A stretch of DNA of 64,000 bases from Larus michahellis (Eukaryota > Chordata > Aves > Charadriiformes > Laridae): contig NC_133910.1 of the NCBI RefSeq assembly GCF_964199755.1, forward strand, positions 10,734,711 through 10,798,710, given 5' to 3'. Both the position numbers and the translations under genes were made by a program. Below, piece after piece: positions 12,601-23,400 of the stretch (position 1 is its first letter; each line of letters begins with the position of its first letter). The notes under the pieces were generated by a model that did no database searches, was not told the origin of the DNA, and saw only the letters and a program-made list of their open reading frames with translations.

Positions 12601-15600
12601 GAACTCAGATCAACAGTCCTGGACACAAAGTACCGCATTATCTGTGCCGCTGGCAAATAGGTTTTTGCATTCATAAGTTAAAATTCCTACCAAACCACTT
12701 TAGCAAATTAGAACACCCGGATGATTTGAGTATTGTTCACTTTTTCCAGCTGTTTGTTTGTATAATGAGTCATGTCAGCTCTATTCTGGTCTCTCTACCT
12801 TTTGAATATGATCCACTTAGTAAACACAGAGGGTTCAGCTCAATGCACAAGGCTAAAAACTTCAACACAAACCCCTGAGTTTCTTCTCAGCTGCCCTGAT
12901 GTGAATTGGGAAGATTATTACTTACACGGGAGAAACTTTTGGAGAATATATAGGTCTCCCATCTGAAACACACCCAGAGAAAATCTGCTGATACAATCAA
13001 CTGTTTAAAAGCCCTACCTTAAGAGCATACGTGAGAGCTGAATCATGCACTTAAATACACACGGGATATGTAAGTCTGGCTCAGTGGAAACCACAGACTG
13101 CTTTCATTCAGTTGTGAGCAAAACTGAGTCCTGAATTATACTCAAACACAAATCATTGTTCAGTGCTGAAAACATGTCTTAAAGGAGCACTTATGTAACC
13201 CATAAGACATAATCCAGAACATTAAAATATGACTGCCATCCCATATTATGTCCCATAGACAGATCTGGTGGTGACAGCCAAGACACATTAATAGAGGCAG
13301 TGAAGCCAGGCCTGTGGTCACCTCCAGGGAAATGACACAGATGTTCTTCCTTCTCTCACCAGGTCCTGACCGCGTACAGGGGAAATGAGTTGCAACTTTA
13401 TGCAAACTGGTTCTCCCCTGAGAAGTAGCCAATACATTCCTCTCTAGTACAGAAGCCTGTTCAATCCATTATCCATAACCCAAAGACGAACACAGCAATA
13501 CATTATTTCCAGAGAAGAAGGGCTGGAAACCAGAAGAGACAGCCTAAAATGAGTCCAAAAGGAAAACATGAAACATGGTCTTGCAGTGTAAGTGTAGCAT
13601 CAGACACAACTAGGTGAAAGGACTCACAATAACCATTGCTACACGTCTGACAAGGACAAGAGAAGTACATGCAAATATCAGGGTTGAGTTAAAAGATTTG
13701 TGACTAAAAAGCACGTAGATAAAACTCTGTCTTATGCCACTGTGATGCAGCACAGCACGTCCGTGTTCCACAGCAAGCCCCCCACAGAAACTGCCTCCCT
13801 GAGCTCCTGCCTTCCAGTTCAGCTCCACACAGAATTTATCTTTCCATTGCAAAAACCTCTGCATGAGACATGAAGCAACTCAGAATTAACAGAAATTAGT
13901 TCACTTAATATACATTCTTCTAGATCAGGGACAGTGATCAGAACATGAGGCACAGCTGAGAGTCACAAGTGCTGTAGTATTTTGGTACCTGCATTTACCT
14001 GCTGACAGGCAAAAGACAGACCTTCTGCTACGACCCAAAGCCTCCTCCAGCCCTGGCCAGCACATACGAGCGCAGGCAGCTCTGCCCTGGGAGGAGACAG
14101 GACTTCCCCATTTCTCACAAAGTGGTTTTCGTCAGACACTCACTTCTGAGGAAATCGATGTGGAGACACACAAAGTTACTAGAGTTCCCCTTTCCATTTT
14201 GCTACCAGTTCTCCTAATGTGTGCAGGTGTGGCCACTGCATTAATGACTCTGGCTTGAAGAGACAGACTTTCTCATGAAGGCTGTTGTCAGCTCCAAAAC
14301 CAGCTGCTGCCACATCCTTGGCAGCAGGAGCACCGGCTCCCATCGCTGCTGTCACAGCCACCAGAGGGCAACGCTATAAACACACAGGCCAAAACACTCC
14401 CTTCTTCCTCGTAGCAAAGTGTTTGTAGCTCTGCCGCTGGTGATTAACAGAGGGGTTTTTTCTATTTTATTTTATTTTTAGCAAGATTCAGGCTTTGACA
14501 TGAAGGAACCACAAGTATTCTCAAAGCTGACAGCCTGAAAGAAGGAAAGTCCTACTGTGATAGCTCCCAGCGCAGCAGCCTCCATCCAGCCTGAAAGATC
14601 CCAGGATGATTCATTTCCTCCAGAGTTTTAGAGATGCTGTTTTGAATTGTAGCTGTATTTTTACTGTGTGTGGAAACATTCAGTAAATAACATATGTTTA
14701 AACTTTGTTTTTGGATGGCATCCCACTGACTGACTAGCTCCTAATACAGGCAAATAGTTGTTTGTCCCTCTCCCAGTTGTGCTGGGACATCAACTGAGAG
14801 CGGTTCCAGCTCTTCAGGTTCTCGGTGGGAGGTGAATGAGAGACAAAAGAGGAGAAGAGGAAGGATAAAACCAAAAACCACAGCCTGTAGTCAGAAATGA
14901 ACATTTTGAAATGGGCAAAAGGAAAAAAACCCCAAACCTTCAGAGTCTATACCACCTAACCCTTCCACCCAGTCACCACCACATCCCAAATTCTGATTAA
15001 AAAACCTGACAACCTGAATATCCTGACTATGCAGTTACTGGCGAAGTCCCAGTCCACCCCAAAGTGGGGAAAAACAAACGGACAAAAGGTTATTCTCCAG
15101 GGGGAAGTGTGTGAAGAGGTAGAAATCCCCAGAATACCAAGCAAATCAACCACTCCAACGTCAGCAGCATCACCAGGCTCCCTCGGATGAGTGTCAGCGC
15201 TCTGGCATGGCTATTCCAGTCTGGCATTTGCAGGTTGCCAAGCACTGCAAAGCGCCCCAGGAAAAAGCTGCTGGAGCTCTATTTAACTCCACTAATGTCA
15301 GCGCTCTATTTAACTTTGCAAATGCATCATCAGTGGATAATCGGAGATAAATAACTTGGCAATCCTGCTGAGAGTCAAACGCTTATTGTTAAAGGCTGCT
15401 ACTTCTTTTCCTAACTTTCCTGACCAAACCTTCCTTCACTGAGCTGGTGGGAAGTACTGGAAGCTGACATCTTACGAACGCTGTCTGATCTGATTTCACC
15501 TATGATGGGATTTAACAATGACATACGATCAGGCATCTCTCTCCCACTGCCCTGGATACACACCCGGACCAGCAGACTCTGTACTTGGAGCATCTCTGAA

Positions 15601-18600
15601 CAGTGAGGGACATAACAGGACTTGTGCTACTGCAAGAAGAGCACTCACTGCTACGATCAGGCAAACACCAGCAGTGTGGCTGTATCTGGAGGGTATGAAC
15701 TTATCGGTATGTCTACAAAAAACGTCATCCAGCAGTGTGCCAAGCAGCTAATAAGAGGCCTGATGAATCTACTCTGGCAATCCATGTACTTTTGCTATCA
15801 GGGAGCTGAAGACTGTAGGATGTAGTGTAAATACTGGAAATCTGCCAACATCCGTGACTTCTTAGGAAGAAAAAGCCTATCTGCTGAAATCCAGGCCTGG
15901 CGTGTATAAAGTCTGTTCAGACGCTCCTAATACCAGTTCATTTACTTTTATTCTCCTTACTTAAAAAAAGCCAAAACAACAAACACCCAAAAACCCACCC
16001 TTCCATCACCACCATTCCTCACCCATTATTCCCTGGGCCTGCTCTGAGCAGACAAGCAAGTAGCAAACAACTAGAGAAGACCAAGTCAATGTCACAGCCC
16101 ATTTTAGGGTCTCACTCCAATTTTTACTCTTTTTCTATCCCTTTTAAAGTGCTTCACTGAAGGCAGTCTTCTATTTGGCAGTTCTGCAGTCTGTCTCGTG
16201 GTTTAGCAGCCTCCTGATTGCCCCTAGTTTGGATATAGGGGCAGGAGATAACCAGCAGCGGCTTCTTTCCTTGGTAAATCCTCACAGATTCTCCTATGAG
16301 ACAAATTATTGAAGGATGCGAGATAGACTGGGTGCTGAAGAAAACCAGCTCTGGACTTCCGTTTATAAAGGCATGATAATGACACAGGCAGCAGTGCAGG
16401 TTAAACACAGAAATTATCACATTAAGGTGGTGTTTCTATATGAAAAGGTGCAACCTAATTCCTGTCTTATGTACGCAATGTTAAAGAAAACCAAAGGAAG
16501 TACTCCTCTGCAGGCACAGAGTTGAAATCATTTTCATAGGGTGCTCACAAGGACAGAACTACAAGTAGGGTAAAAAAGATGAGATAAATTCACAAGGGAC
16601 GGTTTGAATAGCAACTATTAAATATTACAATCTGAATGCAACCTTCAGTTCAGGAAATCCCTAATCACGACAGTTCTTGACTGCCAACAGTCACAAGGAC
16701 AGACCTGAGAAAAGTTCTCCATGATTTTTTCCATTCTGTTCCTTTGTCTAAACATCTGCCCTGAGCTGCCAAAGACAAGATACTGGTGAACCAGTGTGAC
16801 AGCTTCTCCACTCCTGTGCCCCATGGACTGTGTCTGACTGCATCGCCTTTTACATTGCCATTGTTCTGTGGAGCCTCCTACGGAAACATACCTCGCAAAC
16901 TAACAAACCATGGATTTAGGCTCAACTGCTGTGCACTATCCCCACCTAGAGAGTTTGTGGCTGATTTGGGAAAAATAGTTCCAGAATGGCCCATAGCTGA
17001 GAACTCTGGCAAGTTTACTGCTTTTATGGGAAAAGAATTAATCATCCAGAGCATTTCTTTTCAGTTCCCTCGGTCGTCTTAGTGTCTGAAGCGATTAATT
17101 AATGATTAAGAGGCTGAAAAGACAAGGACTTGAGCTAATGCTGTGAGAAGCAGAACAAATGACATGACAGAGGTACATAAAGTGATAAGCTGCACCAAAA
17201 AAAAAAGATAACTTGAGGGTTTCTTCTTAATGTAAAAACTCAGTGACCTTTGAAAGCCATGGCACAAGGCATCTTTTGAGTCTTCAATTTAAAAGGATTC
17301 AAAAGAGATTGCAAGTGGACATATAAAATAACAATATATAAAATTTTGTTTTCAGTTTAAATTTTTAGAAGGGATACCAAATACCTCATTTGGAGAATCA
17401 GACAACCACTAATCAACAGAAATAATACACAACTTGTTACTGATAAACTGCCCATATCAGAATTTTCTGCCTTTTCATTAAAAGGCATTTCTGATAGCGA
17501 TCAGGCAAAGACATATTCAGAACTATCTTATTCACATGACAAGTCACAAGTGCTGTGAAAGCAAACAATAAACAAAAGTAGCTGCTTCTTCCTAGACATT
17601 GTTAGTTATTGTGCCCAAGCTACTTTATATCTGTTTAACCATGTTCTGCTCTACTGCAGCCAGTCCGCAACTTAATCACTTCAGTTCATATTAAAAAAAA
17701 AAAAAAAGAAAAAGAAAAAAAACTATTTCTTTTGGTGTCAGGATTCCAAAGCAGAACTGGGAAATGGTTGGTTTGCGAAGGTGTATATTCCTGTCCAACA
17801 TCTTCTTTCCCATACATGTAACTCAGTAGGATTGCTAATGTCTGAGACTGGGATTAAAATGGAAAGCTTGTGTTTGTAAAGTGAGTTGAAAGCAGATATA
17901 AATCCTGAGTAATAATATACGTCACAGTGCTATTTTGAGAATGATTTAGTTCCCATTGGGACTCTGTAAAATACCCAACCTACAATAAAAAGTTGGTTTA
18001 TCTGAACTTGGGGTGGGGGGAAACACTGCCTCAGTGGGGGTCTTTGAAAGCAGCTAGCTGCTGCTTCTTGTCCTGTAGGAAGGCTCTTGCCTTTGCTCTT
18101 CCACAGAAGCCCTCCCCCTTGGTGACACTGCTGACCACACTACCAGCTCAGCAAGTGGCTGAACCACTCACAAAAGTATATAAAGTATCTACCAAAACAG
18201 CCTTTTAACGGAAAATGTCAGGCAGCCAGTCTTTCAGCCAGGGCTGGCAGCAATCCCCCTCGGTAATGTTATCAGAACCCTGAAACTTGATTGTGGAGCG
18301 CTATCTCATATCCCTGCTCTGGTGATGAAAGGAACAAATTCACAAACGTGTTGGATTTGTGCCTGTAAAATCAAAGTTGAAATGAGCAGTAGCATTTTTG
18401 CTTTGTCACCCTTTCAGACAGCAGCCAAAGATTGAGGGCTGGTTCAATTTCCCCAGTGTTTTCCCCATACCACTGGAATTTCATCCAGCTGGAGAAAGCT
18501 TCCACCCTTCTGAGAGCAGGAGACATTCTCCTGGGGATGGTGCAGGTACTCAGCTCTCACTGAAACAAATTGTTATCTAAACACTCAGGCACCCACGGAA

Positions 18601-20344
18601 AAATCCCTCCCCGTATTTAAACACTTTACATTTAAGAAGTTCACCATCCACCCATGTCACCAATGAGGTGTCACTACAATTCCTGCTCTATCTTCCTGCT
18701 GAATTTCGGACTTCTCACCACTCCAGCGAGTCAGTCCTGCAACGGGGCCCATCGATGGTACAGATAAGCTAATGCTGACACCCGGGGTTGCTGCAGAAGC
18801 ACAGAGAACAGCATTCTCATTATCCTCTCCGAGGATGAACAGCCCAGTTCAATCCAGAGCCTGGAACCACACCTAGCACACCCAGCCCGGGGCAGCAGGG
18901 AGCTGGCAGGGATGCCAACAGCAGCCGTCCTGCAGAGCAGGTGTTAAACTGGGACTTCCTTCTGGTAGTGGTATGGGTTAAACTTCCACCTCTCACCTCT
19001 CTGTAGCAGGGACTATGGAATAAACTCTCTCATGGACAAGATGAGAGAAACCAGTTACAATAGCCAAGGTTGTGCGAGACCTACTCCTTGTACTCGGGTT
19101 TCGCTTCATTTGCCCAGACAGATGTTATACATTATTATTCTGTAAAATAGTTTGAGAAACCCAAAGGATGAGAGATGTTTAAGGAACCCCCGACCCCCAT
19201 TTGACTCCAGAGTAGGACACCCTAAGCTGAGCCATGCCATTCCCCAGCAAAGGAAATTTTTTTTTTGCTGATAAACTTGCGTCATGCAGAAAGTTGGTAG
19301 TGGAAAATGGAAATTGTAATGATCAGTAAGAAAAATGAGACTTGAGGGGAAACAATGCTAGTATCATCCTTGTTAGCAAAGTCGGATTTTTCACATCCAA
19401 AAGCAAATAACATTCAAAGCAGTTTCATTCAAAGAGGATCTACTTACTAATGAGGCCTCCTTGAAACAAGTCATCCCCATAACTTTTTTTTTTTTAAACA
19501 CTCTTCCTAGGAAACATTTTAAATACGTTTTAAGTGTCTACATTTTTGGAATTTTTATCCAAATAGAGCTTTCAGACATTCTTCCCCCGGGCAAAGAACA
19601 AAACAAACAAAAGCCCCGCTGTCCCCGTCCCGTCAGGGACCTGCACGATCGTCACCGGGGCGCGGGGGGTGGCGGAGCCCGCCCGGCCCCGCTCCTCTCC
19701 GGTGTCCCCTGGGCCCAGCCCGGCTGCTCGGGGCGTTTGTCCCTTCCTTCCTCGGGGGATGCCACCGACACGGTGGGCGGGCTTAACGGGCCGAGCCAGG
19801 CTCGCTGAAGGACGGTCTCTGTCACACTCGAAGCACCGCAAAGTTGTGCTGATGGCAGCCACGGACACCGAAATGCACCGAGCCGGGACCAGCCGCCCAC
19901 CTCCGCCCCGCGAGGGGCTGAGGGCCTCAGGGGGCCACGGCCACCTCCGCCCTCCCTACCCCCCCGGCTCCCGGCGAGGATCCCGCGGCTTTTCCCTCAG
20001 CCCAGGCGAGCGGGGGCGCGGGGAGGGGGCTCCCCCTCACGGCCCCCTCAGCGCCACGGCAGGGCGGGCAGCCCGCGGCCCCACCGGCCCGTTCCCCGCG
20101 CCCCCGGCCCTACCTGCTGCTGGCGTTCGCCGGGTGGAGGCAGCTGTCGGGAGCGGGGCCGGGCGGGGCCGGGCGGGGCCGGGCAGCCTTGGGGGCGGGC
20201 CGCGCCGCGCCCCCGCCGCCGCCCCACTGCCCGCCGCCAGGGGGCGCGGCGGCCGGTAACGGCCGGTAACGGCCGGTAACGGCCGGCGGGGCCCCCTCAG
20301 CCCGCCCGCGCCCTCGGCCACCATTTTGTTGGGCGCGTCTTACC
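542..20344 (-). CDS. GSN: Gelsolin, 5' part of gene (partial; 3' exons off the left edge)
   Basis: Gelsolin is a calcium- and PIP2-regulated actin severing, capping and nucleating protein, with a cytoplasmic and a secreted plasma form. Seven minus-strand coding exons (5475-5274, 4312-4158, 3050-2889, 2678-2529, 2259-2170, 1225-1093, 630-542) join in continuous phase to give residues 1-324 of the cytoplasmic form, starting [15 protein letters not shown]. This covers domains G1 and G2 and the start of G3, out of about 730 residues in the human cytoplasmic protein. Each domain carries the gelsolin GD-x-(Y/F/C) strand: TGDSYLVL near 39, [10 protein letters not shown] near 160 and [10 protein letters not shown] near 276. 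The G2 disulfide pair Cys163/Cys176 is kept, as is Asp162, the position mutated in human AGel amyloidosis. The furin-type RAVR at 144-147 corresponds to human RVVR. Non-coding first exons probably lie in the CpG island at 20.1-20.35 kb. A second, secreted start is proposed at 6760. G4-G6 are not in the window. Confidence 0.95.
1093..1225 (-). CDS. GSN: GSN coding exon, residues 251-294 (start of G3)
   Basis: Reads [19 protein letters not shown], then [19 protein letters not shown], the first part of gelsolin domain 3. The acceptor is GCAG|GTCTCC and the donor is AAAG|GTACCA. It ends with one base of the next Gly codon. Near-identical to the human exon as I remember it. Confidence 0.95.
2170..2259 (-). 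CDS. GSN: GSN coding exon, residues 221-250 (G2-G3 linker)
   Basis: Thirty codons, [15 protein letters not shown] to [10 protein letters not shown], phase 0 at both ends, acceptor CACAG|GTCC and donor AAG|GTAATG. In gelsolin this is the linker between domains 2 and 3, which binds along the side of actin. Confidence 0.95.
2529..2678 (-). CDS. GSN: GSN coding exon, residues 171-220 (end of G2)
   Basis: Fifty codons starting [19 protein letters not shown]. The Cys at residue 176 is the partner of Cys163 in the G2 disulfide that stabilises plasma gelsolin. Acceptor CCCAG|AACATC, donor CAG|GTTGTT, phase 0 at both ends. Confidence 0.95.
2889..3050 (-). CDS. GSN: GSN coding exon, residues 117-170 (G2)
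   Basis: Begins [16 protein letters not shown] and contains [16 protein letters not shown] and [12 protein letters not shown]. It holds the minimal furin motif R-A-V-R, the calcium-site Asp162 and Cys163. Acceptor CCTTAG|GCTGG, donor AGT|GTAAGT. The first residue is Ala where human has Lys (KYKK|GG), which shortens the basic PIP2-binding motif by one lysine. Confidence 0.94.
4158..4312 (-). CDS. GSN: GSN coding exon, residues 65-116 (G1)
   Basis: Completes the split Gly codon, then reads [20 protein letters not shown] and ends [12 protein letters not shown]. This is the long actin-binding helix region of G1 plus the start of the basic segment that binds PIP2. Acceptor CTTAG|GAGAT, donor AAG|GTAGGT. 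Confidence 0.95.
5274..5475 (-). CDS. GSN: GSN first shared coding exon, cytoplasmic start codon
   Basis: The cytoplasmic ATG is at 5466-5464 in a strong context (A at -3, G at +4). It reads [19 protein letters not shown] and ends DLHFWL plus one base of Gly, with donor TTAG|GTAAGT. Two acceptors are possible: TCCCTAG|CCTG (exon starts at 5475) or CTGTCAG|CATG (starts at 5467). The first leaves nine bases, PVS in frame before Met, and so also fits a secreted isoform, as human plasma gelsolin has PNS before MVVEHPEF. Confidence 0.93.
6674..6760 (-). CDS. GSN: Candidate alternative first coding exon of secreted (plasma) gelsolin: signal peptide
   Basis: A 29-codon exon too short for ordinary ORF listing. 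ATG at 6760-6758 is in a strong context (A at -3, G at +4). The product begins [10 protein letters not shown], has a lysine in the n-region, then a hydrophobic core [19 protein letters not shown], and ends exactly at a good donor GTG|GTAAGTG. Spliced to the acceptor at 5475 it gives ...[15 protein letters not shown] with the frame preserved. Plasma gelsolin in mammals is made from an alternative upstream exon encoding a 27-residue signal peptide spliced to the same shared exon, so position, phase and composition agree. I did not match the sequence to a known avian leader. It could instead be a chance hydrophobic frame in intron 1. Confidence 0.6.
6911..6920 (-). promoter_or_regulatory. TATA-like element upstream of the secreted GSN exon
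   Basis: On the minus strand the sequence reads TTGATAAAAG about 150 bases before the proposed leader ATG. A start about 30 bases downstream would give a 5' leader of roughly 120-130 nt. The plasma gelsolin promoter is tissue-restricted in mammals and need not be CpG-rich, so an A/T-type promoter here would fit. Weak evidence on its own. Confidence 0.25.
9369..9389. repeat. 9-bp perfect inverted repeat with 3-nt loop
   Basis: TATATCCCT, loop TAT, AGGGATATA. It is a compact A/T-rich hairpin in the GSN intron, followed by CCCC. No gene context suggests a function. Confidence 0.6.
14358..14370 (+). promoter_or_regulatory. CTCF-like core motif
   Basis: CCACCAGAGGGCA is close to the ideal CTCF core (CCACNAGRGGGCR), in plus orientation inside the GSN intron. 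Binding is inferred from the motif only. Confidence 0.4.
17693..17722. repeat. A-rich simple repeat
   Basis: A run of adenines interrupted by three G residues. It could be the tail of an old retroposed element, but no body is recognisable upstream. Confidence 0.6.
20114..20235 (-). other. GSN: Candidate non-coding GSN exon 1 (donor at 20114)
   Basis: On the minus strand the sequence ...CGCCAGCAGCAG|GTAGGG ends a GC-rich stretch with a good donor. The upper boundary is a guess. Spliced to the exon at 5475 it would give a transcript starting translation at MVEHAEF. In human, cytoplasmic gelsolin also has an untranslated first exon. Confidence 0.5.
20234..20247 (+). promoter_or_regulatory. CTCF-like core motif in the GSN promoter
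   Basis: CCGCCAGGGGGCGC, a near-ideal CpG-containing CTCF core in plus orientation, directly beside the 10-bp tandem repeat. Inferred from motif only. Confidence 0.45.
20251..20286. repeat. 10-bp tandem repeat with MYB-type sites
   Basis: GGCCGGTAAC occurs three times head to tail and a fourth copy is cut at GGCCGG. Each junction creates TAACGG (20257, 20267, 20277), which fits the MYB consensus YAACKG. The 10-bp spacing puts all three sites on nearly the same helix face. Confidence 0.7.
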
Positions 20345-20400
20345 TCAGCCCCGGCACCGCCCGGCCTCCCCCGCCCTCGCCGAGGCGTCCCCGCCGCGAA
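20344..20400 (-). other. GSN: Candidate alternative non-coding GSN exon 1 (donor at 20344)
   Basis: A second minus-strand donor, GGCTGAG|GTAAGACG, lies about 230 bases upstream of the first in the same CpG island. The upper boundary is a guess. Either or both could be used as alternative first exons. A YY1-like CAAAATGGTGGC lies just downstream of it on the minus strand. Confidence 0.4.
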
Positions 20401-20450
20401 GCCCACAACTCCTGCTGCCTTCCCGCTGGAGCTGGGCTGGCTTGGTTGTC

Positions 20451-23400
20451 CCTTCACTCCCTTCCTCACACGCAGCAGGCTGCCCCATCAGTGCAACGCT
20501 GGGGTGACATGGCGCACCATCCCGGGGCCTGGTTGGAGAAACAGTCGCCTGCAAATCTGGGGGAAGCTTGGTGCTCCCACGCTCCTCATCTCCGTCCAGG
20601 CTGCCCCTCTGCTCCCAAAGGAACAAGGAGTGCCTGAGCCTGCCCAACAAAGCAGCCCTTCATTTAGGTTCCGTGGGAGGCTTGGCGGCTGTGTGGCCCT
20701 GCGGCGAGGCAGTGGTGCTGGAAGACTTGCTTCTCCACCCAAGACCGGGTGACAACACAGGAGATGAAGGCAAAGTAAGCGCTGTGAGGCCATGGCTTTC
20801 ACGTCGCGGGAGGCTCTGCCTGAAGACATGTCTGAGTATTTGGGTTGCGAGCGCGCACGGGGTCAGTGCCTCTTTGCAGGGCTATGGCAGGGCCATAAGC
20901 AGCTTGTCTCTGAACTCCGGTTCACCCCGCGCCAGCTCTAGATATCCACAGCCTCTCTCCCCAACTCATCCTTCTCCACGTGTCTTTCATACCTTTAGCT
21001 TGAGCGTGTTAAGATAATGCTGAGGTTTATTCTCTTCTCTGGATGTTACTAGTTTTTTCCTGGCTTTATCCCTGTCTCATGAATTACATCCAAGTCAGAT
21101 GGATTGGGTTTTTTTCTGTTTAGCTGAGTTTTCACTTGTGGTGTGGAAAACTTTGCAATAACTGGCAAATATTTCCCTGTTTCTTGATATATTACTTTAG
21201 GTTCTTCTAAATGGGTTTGCTTCTGCCACATTTTACCACCTCTTCAATTCCAGATATTGCTTTAATTATTTAATTTGTTGTATGAGTTTTCTTGTTTGTT
21301 TTTATATACTTTCATTCAGGTATTGATATGTCCATACAAAAGCACACATACAAGAAACTTGTAGTACAGTCTCCTCATTGAGTATACAGTCATTAATCAA
21401 ACGTTGTTCTACGATACAGTGGTTTAATGTCTAATAAACCAGTGGTGCGGTCTGGAAGGCTGTTCATAGAAACCCACTCCCTCCAGCCAGTTCTCTAAGC
21501 TATGGTGTATATGCATGCACAGATATATGTGTGTGTGTGTATATGTACATGTCTTCCTGGCCCTGAGCCATGTGAAGATAACATTTGATGCTTGCTAGCT
21601 ACAACGTACCCCAGAATATGCCCAGGGCATGGTGTGTATATGAATCTGGCAAACAAATTGTGATGATGTGGGTAACAGAAGTTATAATTATTGATTAGAT
21701 AACCCATTTAAGCTCCTAAGAAATTTAACATAACATTTTATTTCCAAAGTTTATCAGCAGCAGATGAGTTATAACAGTGCACATACAAAGACATGGACTT
21801 TATGGCTCACGTACTTGGCTTGTGTATCATACAGAGCAGATTCATTCCTCCCATGGTTGTGTTGAAGCTCTAGAAAGGAACGTGATCCTTAAAATCATAT
21901 TACATTAAGTTTACAATTTAACCATTTTTTGTGGAACGTGGTATGGAGTAACACAGGGGACAGCTAGTAACGTAGTTTCAATATTACTCAGAAACAACAG
22001 AAGCTGCTAACTACTTGCATTTTTTATGTAGTTTTTCCTAGATACTACAAGTGAGTTGTGGTAAATCTGAGACAGGCGGGCACGCCACAGACGGCTGTTG
22101 TTTTTCTTTCTCTCTCTGCATCATGTAATCAGAGAACTGTCTTGTGTTCCTGAGAGAAGCATTGTACCGAGACAGTGCCACCCTGGTATGGGTTTTTACA
22201 AAACCAGTTTCTATGCCATCAACAATGCCTTCAGTTGCTGCTGGAATCGCATTGGAAATTTAACAATGACACGGTTAATTATAAATGCCAATGGTCAATA
22301 TTTCTCCTCTGTCATCACTGTAACTGAAGAAGATTGCTGTTATCCTTTTGTTTTATGAGAACATTATTATGCAGAATATTTTAGAAGGGCTAAAACCTAT
22401 CTGCCATTTTGACTCTACTTCCTGCTAGAACTGTACATAACCAGGGCAATAGTAAGCCTTCCATTAAATCAGGAACATACATTACAAAGAGGTACTAACA
22501 CTATCACCCACTCACACGGATTCTGTTTTCATAACTTAAATTTTCTGCTTGGTGTTCTGCATCATGTTCATATCAAGCAAAAGTGCTATTTAGACCTACA
22601 AAGGGACAGGCTCCTCATTCGAGCTAATAACTACGGGAAATTTTGCTCTTTCAAAATGGGCTTTCATTCCAAATGTTAATGTTTAATTTTGTTTTTAAGT
22701 AAAAATAGAGACATATTATAATGCATAGAATGAATAGCATTTAAAATACAATCATTACACACCTAAACCAAAAATTCTTTAATTGTCAGTCAGATATGAT
22801 TAATATAAAATGATTCGACCTTTTCAAAACCTTGTGTTCAATTTATTTATTTATTCTAAAAAAAAAAAAAAAAAGGCATTGTTAAAATTGTATTGTTTCC
22901 GTGGAAATTTTAGGTCCTAGTTTCCACAACAAACCTACTCAACTGGAAATGCAGCTACAGCTGTGGTGTTGACCATATAAAAAAGAGAGCTTGGCATGCT
23001 GAAACAGATGAGATAGTTGCTTTTCAGGAAGAATCCCCTCTTGCTACAGAGAGAGTGGGATGTGGAATTACATCCATATCTAAAGTAGAATCAAGATAGT
23101 ATATTGATGTAGAAAAAGCCTCACAAATCACTGTAAATGAGAAGGGCAGAAGCTTTTTGAGGCAAACTGTTGTGTTGTGCCAGCCTTATGTCCTGCACTT
23201 GCGAAGTACTGCTACATAATGGTCATTCGGCAAGAAAATACCTTGAAATGGGGGGGCACAAATATCTGAAGGTATTTGTTGTTAGCTTCAAACATTGCTT
23301 TCTCTTCATGAGAAGCTCTGCATGGATCTAATCTTGATTTGTGCAAGACGATTGACTCATACATTCTTTCACCACTTTTAAGATTTGGTCTATGGGCACG

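Larger units (their letters stand above)
5476..20113 (-). other. GSN 5' intron region
   Basis: About 14.6 kb separates the first shared coding exon from the CpG-island exon(s). It contains the candidate secreted-isoform exon (6674-6760), a possible 43-nt untranslated exon (11046-11088), a CTCF-like site (14358-14370), a 9-bp hairpin (9369-9389) and A-rich tracts (for example 17693-17722). No other coding sequence can be supported. The ORFs present are short and lack any recognisable domain. Confidence 0.6.
19600..20450. promoter_or_regulatory. GSN: CpG island, GSN ubiquitous promoter
   Basis: Sharp rise in G+C and CpG density against AT-rich flanks. It contains many GC boxes, three GGGGCCGGGC units (20154-20184), a CTCF-like core CCGCCAGGGGGCGC (20234-20247), a 10-bp tandem repeat (20251-20286) and two minus-strand splice donors (below 20114 and 20344). 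It is the only CpG island upstream of the GSN coding exons, so it is the likely promoter of the cytoplasmic form. No plus-strand gene starts here that I can see. Confidence 0.75.

Noticed and set aside
13990-14080. Alternative secreted-GSN leader near 14 kb (ATG followed by a donor-like CAGCAG|GTAAAT)
   Set aside because: The encoded peptide has no hydrophobic core; the exon at 6674-6760 is a much better leader.
19669-20469. Long ORFs on both strands in the GSN CpG island
   Set aside because: Same GC-driven absence of stops; low-complexity Arg/Pro/Ala translations.
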